Positions 55,204 through 64,000 of a stretch of 64,000 nt of DNA are shown here, piece after piece; the stretch's first letter is position 1, and each line of letters starts with the position of its first letter. The stretch is taken from assembly GCA_050084515.1 (NCBI GenBank), contig CM114271.1, positions 44,268,001-44,332,000 of the forward strand. The letters are read 5' to 3'. The DNA is from Blasia pusilla (taxonomy: Eukaryota > Marchantiophyta > Marchantiopsida > Blasiales). A program made the translations under genes and the position numbers. The notes beneath the pieces are model-generated. The model was not told the DNA's origin, did not search any database, and saw nothing but the letters and a program-made list of their open reading frames with translations.

Positions 55204-55721
55204 TTTATAAAGTAAGATCCAGTCTCTCTCTCCATCATCTCACACCATAGCTCTCAAAGGTGTGCACTCTCTCTCATGTCAAACCAAACCCATTCTCTTA
55301 ATGAGAGGCTTGGGTTACACTCACAAGGCAAGGTACCATAGCTCCGCCGTCTCATGCCAAGAGGTTCAACAAAGAGAGAATGAGCTCTCAAGCTCTCTCT
55401 CCTTGAGGTATACCCCTCCCCTCTCCCAAGCTCTCTCCATGGTAACCTATTCTCCCAAGTCACCTCCTTGGCTCTTGACCTGATGTAGGAGGTCAAAGGC
55501 CACTTACCAAAAATAGAAAATCGATCATATACTCAAAATGGTACTTACCTAAAATAGCAAGTTTCTCAATATGGCTCCAAATGAGCCGAAACGAAGGGGA
55601 AACCTGCTCTCTCAGGTTTCCTGGGGTCTCAGTAGGTCATCCACGACCTAGTGAGCATGTTCTCCACTACTCACGAAGGCGCTCTATTAGATCTCACCGA
55701 TCTATCCTAAAAGACGTGACA
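55204..55721 (-). mobile_element. 5' LTR of gypsy copy D (shortened)
   Basis: Matches the first ~515 bp of the 3' LTR (TGTCACGTC... to GGATCTTACTTT) with about 14 differences. The last ~125 bp of the LTR are missing and replaced by a CTCATT-repeat and unrelated leader sequence. Without them the element could not be copied normally, unless restored by recombination. Confidence 0.85.
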
Positions 55722-55725
55722 GAAG
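55722..55725. repeat. Right target-site duplication of gypsy D (GAAG)
   Basis: GAAG follows the outer LTR edge and matches the four bases at 45,455-45,458. Confidence 0.7.
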
Positions 55726-57600
55726 ACACTTTAAACTTTCTCGGAACGGTTACGATTGTATTATGAGAATGAGGATTCACCCCTGTAATAACCGCGGAGA
55801 TAGGGAAACAAGAAGGGAAATAAACCTGTTACTTTAGTAAGCTTCGGGTCCAAAGAGATACTTGTATTATCTGTGAGGAGACTCTCACGTGTTGCTAAAT
55901 TCTCACGCAAATAAAGACTACCACTATAAAAAAAATGTATGCTGAAGTTTTTTTTTTCATAAGCAAAGAATAGGCCACATCTTGTTAAATGTTGAGTTCT
56001 GGATGGTAAGGATCATGGTGCATGCTATGGATCACCTGAACTTTATCTTGAGATTGTTTCAATATCCCTTCTACTGCCTTAGATGGCAAAATTACCAGTC
56101 GAGATATAGGATTCAGAAGTTCTAATAATGTCTTATTATTTCTATACAATTTTTTAATTATGAGGATAATTGAGAGTATGTTTTTGATTGGTTATGCAAA
56201 CTGCAATGTGGAGTGAGGATCAAAATTATTGAGGTTAAACCGTGCAAGAGGAGAATCAAGAAGTGAAGATACATTAAAAAGATTCCTTATGGAGGCCATT
56301 GTATTTGGCTTCAATACCTATACACGAGTCAAAATTGACAGAAGTTGAAGCTCAAGGGGATTAACACGGAGTATGTGCTTGATGTATGCAGGTGTCATGT
56401 AAACGTAAGGTCAATTCTTGCCTTCCTTGAGATACATTGTTCACAAACATGAAATTTTCCTGGACGTGGTATCATATAATCTGTCAAAAATCTTCATTGT
56501 GTCCATTATGATGGATATAATGAAGATTGGGTGACTGAAATTTTAGTTCGAAGATTTTCGTAAAGAATTTGTCGGAAATACCCACAATAGTGCATCATTT
56601 TGAAAGTCCTAGAACATTCTTATTTCCATTTGATTAGGTGTTCAATGGAAGCTGACCAAGCATAGTAATGTGATCTACATGCAAGTTTTTTTTTGTCAAT
56701 GAAAGCTTTGCTCGGATATGGAGTCTGTGATATTTTAGCCTCTGCTTATTGAAGGCAGAGGATCTCCAAAATATGTTGGAACAAATCCTTAAGTAAGTCT
56801 GTTGGTAAGCAGCACATGTTGATATGTATAGCTTTTTTTGTGAGTGATTATCCTCAGGGTTTGCCATCTAGCCTAAGTACAATATGTTGTATAAATCTGA
56901 AATACCCTCTTAGATGTTTATAGGTGTACGCATGGAGAACATATATGTTGGAATGAGATTTTTATGAAGTATTTGCAGTTAAAAGGTAGAGATGTAATTT
57001 TCAAGGTTAAGTGTCAACGATATGTATGGTGGATCTAAGTATATTTTAGAACTCATTACAATATATAATGTGTATAGTATAAATGACCGGTGTATAAATG
57101 GGAAGAATGGTGAAATTCAGCAACTAAGTATTGATAGCAGGGAGAAATACAAGACAATAAAGTTGTATCATAGAAAACAACAGTACATGCAATGGGAGTG
57201 TTGCATTGGCTATGTCACAATATAAGAACTAAGGTGTATTTTGGATTGTAACTATAGTTCAATAGTCATAAGAAATAAATAGATGTATACTACAAATGAC
57301 TAGTTTATAAATGGTGAGGAATGTGAATTTCAACAAGTGAATAGCAGAAGTAGGAAGATGAATCTTGAGTGTATAGTTGAATCACAAAAAATAGCTCTAC
57401 ATGGAACGGTAGTGTGGCATTACAGATGTTTACAAGAGCAGATTTGAAACATATATGAAGAAAAATGAGGTTGGTGTGGAACTCAATTGATGGTTGTGTA
57501 ATGAGCAATGTACTTGAAGCTACGTATTGATTGAGGAGAAAAGTGACATGCTTCAATTGCAAAATGTAGAGTAAGAAATACAAAGTGAAAAAATAGCAAG
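55726..57600 (-). pseudogene. Helitron N-terminal region (right of the gypsy D insertion)
   Basis: Minus-strand frames contain pieces typical of the region before Helitron_like_N: MIPRPGKFHVCEQCISRKAR near 56,470 and LRVNPLELQLLSILTRV near 56,355, resembling the DUF6570-type segment. Further upstream (56,867-56,634 and 57,583-57,305) are frames rich in Lys, Leu and Phe without recognised motifs. Multiple stops. Its position and strand agree with the Helitron being split by gypsy D. Confidence 0.5.
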
Positions 57601-57904
57601 TTGAAGTAGAAGAAGGAAGTTAAACTTACTCTGGCACTCTAATCGTCTTGTCTAGCCAGAGACCTTGTGGGTGATCACCCGGGTCCCGAAAAGGGAATTC
57701 TGAATTAGGTTTGGGCAGAAAACAAGACGTACAATGGGACAGGGCGGGCAGATCGATTCATGGTGTGCGGATTAGGATCAAGAGGAGGAAGAGCTGAGTC
57801 AAGTTCAGGAGAAGAATTTAGCGGAGGTTCAAGAGATGCAAACCAATAAGGATGAGTGGATGAAGACCACGCCTATCGCTCACTATGCGTTCAAGAAGCA
57901 GTGA

Positions 57905-58475
57905 CCATGAAATGAACTTAGTAAGCAAATGCAACGGCTTTATCCTATACGCCAAAAAGGAGAGGAAGGAAGCAGAGCAGGCCAAGTGGCGGCTGAGAGG
58001 AAGCGAAACGAGATATGGGCACCCATCCGTGTGTTTGCCGGGCCTGGTGTGAGGCGATGAAGCATGACAAGGAGTCGGTTACGTCCAAGAGTTGTGAAAG
58101 AGCGTAGTGGATCACGAGAGAAGAAGCGAGAGATTATGGGAGGAGGTGGAGTGGAGGAGCACAAGGATGCAATTTATTGAAGTGACAGGAAGTGCGCAAT
58201 GAAATTAGTAAGCAAAGCGCAGCGGCTTTACCCTATGCAGCAGAGAGGAGAGGGAGGAAGCGGAGGAGGCGAGACATCTCTCTCTTGAAAGCCCAAACAG
58301 ATCTACTTGCCCATCTGTGTGCTTGGCGGGCCAGGTATATCTCGATGAAACAAGACAAGGCGCCGGTTCTACTTAGGAAATGTGAGGGAGTCTAGTGCAC
58401 AATGAGAGAAGGAGGAGCGGGAATTTACGTGAGGAGTTAGAGTAGAGGAGCACGAGGATTGCAGAATAGAGTGGG
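57905..58475 (+). repeat. 286-bp tandem duplication, diverged
   Basis: The segment from about 57,903 (ATGAAATGAACTTAGTAAGC) recurs from about 58,189 (GCAATGAAATTAGTAAGC), with matching GGCTTTACCCTATG, ATCTGTGTG and GAGGAGCACGAGGATTGCA landmarks. No protein is conserved between the units, which points to non-coding sequence. A GGA-rich purine tract follows at 58,480-58,545. Confidence 0.7.
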
Positions 58476-58545
58476 GAAGGACGAGGAGAAGGAGTAGCAG
58501 GAGGAGGAGGAGGAAGAAGAATTAGTTGAGTAGGAAGAAGAGAAG

Positions 58546-61500
58546 GGGCAGAGATGGACAGTGAAATGGAAAGCGGAATGGGAATCGGTAACGGAGTACG
58601 AAACAGGGCGGGGTTGAGCGTAGGAGGGAAGTGGCATTACCTACTTCTTCAACTGCTCGATCTGCTTGTGATGGAGAGTTGTCAAGAGTGTTGTAGAATG
58701 TTTACTCTCTATTGCGACAATACACGTTCCTGGAAGAACAAAGCATCGATGAATTGTGGGGATTTTTTTGAAATTTTAGCAGGCTACTTAAAATCAAACG
58801 AGCATAACAAGAGCGGAGTGTATCGATGGACATACGAGCAAGGGCGGATGGTTGTGTAAATCTTCATCTGCATTACTAAAGGTTGTCTGGAGGAAAACAC
58901 CGCAAGAAACATAGTAGAAAATGGCTTCATCAAAGTGTTACGAACCTGTGAAGGAGGAACACCTTTAATGTAGGGAGAAAGTAGACAGGAACAAAGACGG
59001 CTCGAGCAATGTCGGGAAGCCAAAAGCAGTGAATAACATATGTAGCGCAAGAAGCCGCGGATAGTCCCAACACAGAAATCTACAATCAAGGTGCCGAAAC
59101 CAGAGTGATTCTTTGATCGATAAAAGAAGCCCAAGGAACGAGATAGGACCCAATAATAGAAGCCATTTCACTATCGCGAAATGATTACTCACAAAGGAGC
59201 GCGGGAATCAGCAAGCAAAATCGTGGCGCACCATAACCAAACGGCAGCGTAGCAACGGCAACAATAGAAAAGAAAATACATTGGGAATGGAGATAGAAAA
59301 GAAAGCTTTCGGCGGTGTATCCATCGATGCAGGCGGTTGCGGGCTACGTTTCGGACGTAGGAGTAAGGCATTGATGGAGATACCGATACCACGCTTCAAG
59401 TACGATAGGCACGCGACGACAATGACGAGAGAAGAAAGAACCACCGCTCTGTACAGAATTTGCACGATTGCAAACAAAATCCTCAACTCTTAACTATGAA
59501 CATAGGCCAATCGAATGGCTAATCCACTATTGCCACATAAGCAAGATGTCCTGATGGACAGCCTGCTCTTCTAGATACGAGAAGAATGATGTGGCGCAAT
59601 CCCTACACAGCAATTTACTTAATGCCTACTTGTACAAGCCGTAATTAAAACACCTGAAAATAAAAGATGGGTAGATTATTCTCACCTTCTATACTCCATA
59701 TGCGTATTAGCGAGGGAAAATAAAGCCAGAAAAGTTTAATCTGAACGTCATCGGATGTGAGGTCCTATGTAATAGTCATAAATTCCTCCCAGTAAAGTAG
59801 AAGATTATCGTCTCACTCATCCTAGCTACATCCGTATCCTAGGGAAAGTATGTGCGCATTAAAGGACACGAAAGTGAGAGTTCGCAGCGGGTTAGTTCAA
59901 GCATTTCCGCATACTAGTATAGGAAGCCCGACGTGGTATGCATATTCTGCGAACGCGTGCCTGGAATCCTGGATAGCCAATATTATCTTATGTGTCTCCC
60001 ACATGGCTGACTGAAGCGCGCGCGTTCACTGTCAGCGCGCTACGAACTTGTCAACAGTCATATGTTTCCTAAGAATTGTAACCCGACAATTCATTCATCC
60101 AACAAACGACTGGAACTCGTTGGGATAGGTTTTCAAATCTACAGACACGTCGACTGCATACATCCTCGACATATTGATCTCGCGAGCGCGGTTCACGTGT
60201 GTGAGTGGGATAGCATAGATTATTGTTTCACCCTCTGGACAAAGATCTCAGAGCTGTCGGACAAAAAGATGTGAGAGCCGCGCCAATCGCTTCAAACTGC
60301 CCCGCCGCCCCTCTCCCATCCGACCTTTACTACACATCCTGATCTGAATGACGTCTCCGGGATATCGAGCAAAATATTTTCACCCTCAGAAAGGATCGAG
60401 GCAGGCTTGATCATTGCACCAAGTCTCCCGCCTGATAAGTAACGAAACTAGGGAAAGGGAAAATAGCTGAGAATAAATAAATGCCCCAGGTTCTCGGAAT
60501 ATCCCTCGCCCGAACACGTATACAATCAATGAAATAAATAAATTATCTATAGTTAACGGTATGTTAACTCTAATCATCATATCATCGTATACTAATTGGA
60601 GGAGGCAGTTTTTTTCTGCTCCTCGGTTTGACACGTGGCATTAGACTTCTTTTGGTCTTCTCAAGTGGGGGTCATAAGAAGAGAAATGATTGAGGAGAGT
60701 GAATATTTAAAAGTGATCCGTGCATATTAAGGGCCCTAAATAATCCAAATAGACCGAGGGAGTTTCTTTAAGAGTTTATTCTGAGGAGGCGCGTTCAAAT
60801 CAATTCCGTAGAGGCCAACACTGTTTGGTGTAGATGACTACGGAACATAGTACATACCCGGTCCGATCTTCCAGAATCCAATCAGTGTGAACCCAACAGT
60901 TTCTGGGATTATGCTCCGATTCGTTATGGTCTGCGCGATTCAATCTTCCGCCGCAACGGGAATTAGATCGGTGAGAACCGGCAGGCAGGCAGGGAGGCGG
61001 CACGCGACTGACAGTTCCAGCACAGCAGATCGGGAAGTCAGCCTGTCGCCGGGAAATATGTTCTCCCAATTTAATATCTTACGCCGTTAAGGTGCTAAGT
61101 AACGATTTTAGTACGACTTGTCCTAAACGAGGGAAAAGGTGTTAACAGAATATAAGAAAAAAGGAAAATATAAAGCAAAAGAAATCTGGAAATTAATTTT
61201 CTATTTGAGTTGTCATTCTTAATAGAAAACCAATTGGTGCTGCACATCAAGAAGAGTCCTTTAGCATCTCTATTATTATTAGAGTTGTTAGAATGTGGGT
61301 GGCAATTTTTTCTTCAAATAACATCATGTTAAAAATAATGATTTTTAGGAGAAGTCTTGAAAAGAGACGTGTCACCATCCCAAGAGGGTTTTTCTAATCC
61401 CATCTTCTTTTAATTATATAAATTATACGTGAGAATTGTCATAACTAGAAACCATCCCAAAAGATAGATGTCAAACACAAAGATGTTTTTTTTGAGGTAC

Positions 61501-62856
61501 TTGACGCTAATAAAATTATATATTTTCATGTTCCCAAACTTAGGAGGACCTAGTCAGAGTTTTCCTATAGGGTAAAGTGGGGTTAAGAAATTCAAAAATA
61601 TGAAGAAACAGAGAATAAAAAAAATGGTCATGTTTAAAGACTTTAGAAGAAAAAAGGCCAAAAGGTGCTAAGAAATCTCCAAAGTTTCAAGCCAAAAATA
61701 TTTGTAAGAAATTTGGAATTAATTTACCTCGATTTAGAAAAAGTGTGGCTAAAGAAGTTGTTGCCTCCTAAGACATGCAACCCCCTTTTACATTGCTACT
61801 TAAAGTCCACCCTAAAAGGTAATACTAGAAAAACTACATTGCGGACTACCCGAGCTGCCATGGGCAACCTATTTGGAATGGAGAGATATAGATGTGGCAT
61901 TGAGACAAATTTTCTAATTTATAGCATTCAAAATAATCCAACTCACGGAAATATCTATCCCCATGAAGTCACATATGTGATTTTATCAAAATTCTTTATG
62001 TATGGTGCAACAAGACAATTTATATTATAATATGAATTCTAAGGTAGGGGGTCAATTCCCCCCTACCTTCCCACATAAATGAAACCCTTCTTGAAAAGGA
62101 GGATTCCCTAAAAATTTATAACTCTTTCCATAGTGGAAACTTGTTAACATTAGAGTGGACTAAATATGTGTGTGGATATTTACTTTCTAAGATTGGATTT
62201 ACTCTACCATCCACATGCGTTTCTACTAACATTAGAGGTGCACTATCTAGCTTGTCATTCTCTCATAAAATTGAAGAGTAGGATTACAAAATTTAGACAA
62301 AATTTAGAGATGTCGAAGCCTCAAGGAGATATGGTGGAGTTGCTATCAAAATATTGAAGGTTAAAGTTGCAAAACTAGAGTCAAAGTTCCAAGAATAGTT
62401 GAGTTGAGCCATTTGTATCTTTTGATTTTTCACAGCGGCCTTAGTTTACAAAAATTGAAGAAGCCTTCATTTACTACATGTCCCCATTGATTCGTAATCG
62501 GTAGAGAAAGAATGAGTGAATGAATTTTTGCTTTCCATCGATCCGACCCTATGCATCGCACATGCAACAAATTACTTATTGTATTTGGAAACTTATTGTA
62601 ACATCACAATCGGTACCTGAATTATAAGGATTGCCATAACTAGAGGGCTATTTTGAACCTCCCTAGTAGATTTTAAAAAATTAGAGAAAATGTGACAAAA
62701 GATGGGCATATAATTTAAATTGTCCACTCCTTCATCCTTTATGGCATCTAGCCGTGGAGATAAAATTTAACCTTCTCACAACGCAACTCTTTGTGGTAAA
62801 GCTTGCATTTCTCACTGCATGGCTATCGTCGACTTATCTGTTTCCGTCCCTCCACA
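58546..62856. other. No recognisable gene; AT-rich spacer
   Basis: Frames of 60-120 residues exist on both strands (for example 58,554-58,859 plus and 61,665-62,030 plus), but none shows a known motif or coding-like composition. They may be exons of an unidentified gene or chance. From 61,100 the sequence becomes very AT-rich. Confidence 0.4.
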
Positions 62857-63608
62857 TCTATATCATACTATTAAGCGCGTTAGCTCATTCGGAAGACAAA
62901 TGAATGAAGGACATGTATCATGTTTGTCCATGAAGCCGGATCACGACCTTTTTCTTTTAATTTTACCCTATACTAAGCAGAAAACAAGAATGGGTAAGGT
63001 TTTAATAATAAGGTTATTATTAAAATAGATCAATAAAATTATTTTGAATTCAAATATCTTTCCCATGAAATCTCATTGAATCTCTTTAATTTTTCTTATT
63101 TTTTTTCATTTGAAAATTTAAAAGGATTTTTTCAAGGTTCATTCCAATAAATTCTGATAAAAATTCATTTAAAGTTAAATTTTGAGGCAAAATTTATTTA
63201 TTTTTGGGAAAACTAAAAGGATAATATGATACTAATGGGAAAAGAATTATTCTTTAAAATAATGGAAGAATTTTTTTTCCTTATTTTTTTTAATTTTCAA
63301 GTTAGATTTGGAGAAATTTGTAATCCCTCTTTTGGGAAAAAAATTCATCAAAATAATTTTTTTTCTTTTTCTTATTGAAAGATGGGGATTGGAAAAGGGA
63401 TAAATTCTTTTCCCAAAATTAATACATATAATATATGAAATTTTTTTTGAGCCAAGTTAGATATAAAAAAAAATCTATGTTTCATCTTTTTTTATCATCC
63501 TTTTTAAAATTAAACTATTTTCAATCTAATCAAGTGTCCACTAATTTCATATTATCATCTACATGTGGGTCTTTTCATTCCCGATCCCGCACGGGCAAAA
63601 ACTACTAG
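62857..63608 (+). mobile_element. Non-autonomous Helitron, 752 bp
   Basis: It starts TCTATATCATACTATTAAGC directly after an A and ends CTAG directly before a T, the expected A|TC...CTAG|T insertion structure. Ten bases before the end is a GC-rich hairpin, CCCG and CGGG (63,580-63,583 with 63,592-63,595), standard for plant Helitron 3' ends. The body is AT-rich and encodes no Rep or helicase, so it would depend on another Helitron. Confidence 0.72.
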
Positions 63609-63715
63609 TTATTGTTAGCCACAAATGTCTTGACAACAAACATCTCCCTATTTGACCGTCTTTGTGGGTGGCCTCCAAATACTACACATGTTGCCTCTAA
63701 TAATTGCCTACACAT

Positions 63716-63759
63716 GTGAGGAAGAATTCTTCCCCTAAAGGAGGAGAATTCTTCCTCAC
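63716..63759. repeat. 15-bp perfect inverted repeat
   Basis: GTGAGGAAGAATTCT and AGAATTCTTCCTCAC flank a 14-base spacer. It lies ~105 bp after the Helitron end. Purpose unknown; it may be the end of another small transposon. Confidence 0.75.
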
Positions 63760-64000
63760 CCAACTAGCTGGATCCAAACTAGCATTTCATTTTCCACATG
63801 AAGTGTATGGGCGGGGTTGGTGATAGCAAATTTCAAAATTAGATTTCAATTTTTAAAAATCGGGCTGCCACGTTGGAGGACGCTGGCCGCGAGAATGGTG
63901 AATTGACGGACAAGCGGAGTCTCATGAATTATCGAAGTTGTCGTTAATGAACTGCGGTGAGACTGCGTAGGACGAAACTGCGGCCCATGACCTTTAAACT

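Larger units (their letters stand above)
45459..55721 (-). mobile_element. Gypsy copy D: DNMT/PHD Ty3-gypsy retrotransposon, nearly complete
   Basis: A 10.3-kb element on the minus strand with both LTRs and a GAAG duplication, inserted in the Helitron. Domain order from the 5' LTR: gag, zinc knuckle, linker, protease, DNMT3-like cytosine methyltransferase, reverse transcriptase, RNase H, integrase, PHD finger. The LTRs differ at about 14 of ~515 compared positions by my count, so the insertion is fairly recent. Even so, the RT to integrase part has many small deletions relative to copies A and B. It is the reference copy for this family in the window. Confidence 0.9.
40139..57600 (-). mobile_element. 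Autonomous-type Helitron, decayed and interrupted
   Basis: A rolling-circle transposon on the minus strand. In transcription order it has an N-terminal region (57,583-55,726), a Helitron-like N domain (45,458-45,017), the HUH endonuclease (43,693-43,360), the Y2 region (43,289-42,900) and a PIF1-type helicase (42,820-41,246). Two insertions split it: gypsy D (45,459-55,721) and a 1.3-kb LTR-like piece (43,694-45,016). Many stops and frame changes show that it is dead. Helitron ends (TC start, CTAG end) were not located. Confidence 0.75.

Noticed and set aside
58554-58859. A real gene in the 101-residue frame
   Set aside because: No motif, no homologous copy in the window, and it overlaps the tail of a purine-rich repeat region.
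1-64000. tRNA or rRNA genes
   Set aside because: I looked for T-loop (GGTTCGAATCC-like) and rRNA-like stretches and saw none convincing; a tRNA scan would be decisive.

Overview
The window looks like transposon-rich nuclear DNA from a non-seed green plant or charophyte alga. This is inferred only from element types: a Ty3/gypsy retrotransposon carrying a DNMT3-type cytosine methyltransferase, a Helitron, hAT and CACTA-like pieces, spliced genes and long AT-rich spacers. I recognise no host housekeeping gene, rRNA or tRNA. Almost every reading frame belongs to a mobile element, and nearly all are broken by frameshifts or stops.

Layout, left to right. 1-2 kb: no gene. 2.2-5.7 kb: a decayed hAT transposase behind 234-bp tandem repeats. 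5.7-8.9 kb: AT-rich spacer and a foldback element with ~485-bp inverted arms. 9.0-12.0 kb: gypsy copy A (minus). 12.0-18.8 kb: left-truncated copy 1 of an unfamiliar DNA element (here 'MTase element'). 18.8-21.8 kb: gypsy copy B (minus, internally deleted). 21.8-34.3 kb: copy 2 of the MTase element, with two divergent genes: a SWIM zinc-finger/RNase H-fold transposase (minus) and a multi-exon protein (plus) with a ParB-like domain and a beta-class N6/N4 DNA methyltransferase domain. 34.3-39.6 kb: gypsy copy C (plus), cut off inside its methyltransferase. 40.1-57.6 kb: a decayed Rep/helicase Helitron (minus), split by gypsy copy D (45,459-55,721, GAAG duplication at both edges) and by a 1.3-kb LTR-like insertion. 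57.6-64 kb: AT-rich spacer with a 286-bp tandem duplication and a 752-bp non-autonomous Helitron.

Two systems stand out. The gypsy family reads gag - zinc knuckle - protease - DNMT3-like methyltransferase - reverse transcriptase - RNase H - integrase - PHD finger. It thus carries both a DNA-methylation writer and a probable histone-tail reader. The MTase element carries a bacterial/phage-style ParB-plus-DNA-methylase protein beside its transposase. It is filled with ~50 copies of a 27-bp palindrome, mostly centred on GANTC, found in its introns and promoter and nowhere else in the window. The two families abut each other repeatedly, so the window records contact between two lineages that each carry a DNA methyltransferase. 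All functional statements are inferences from motifs; no database search was possible.
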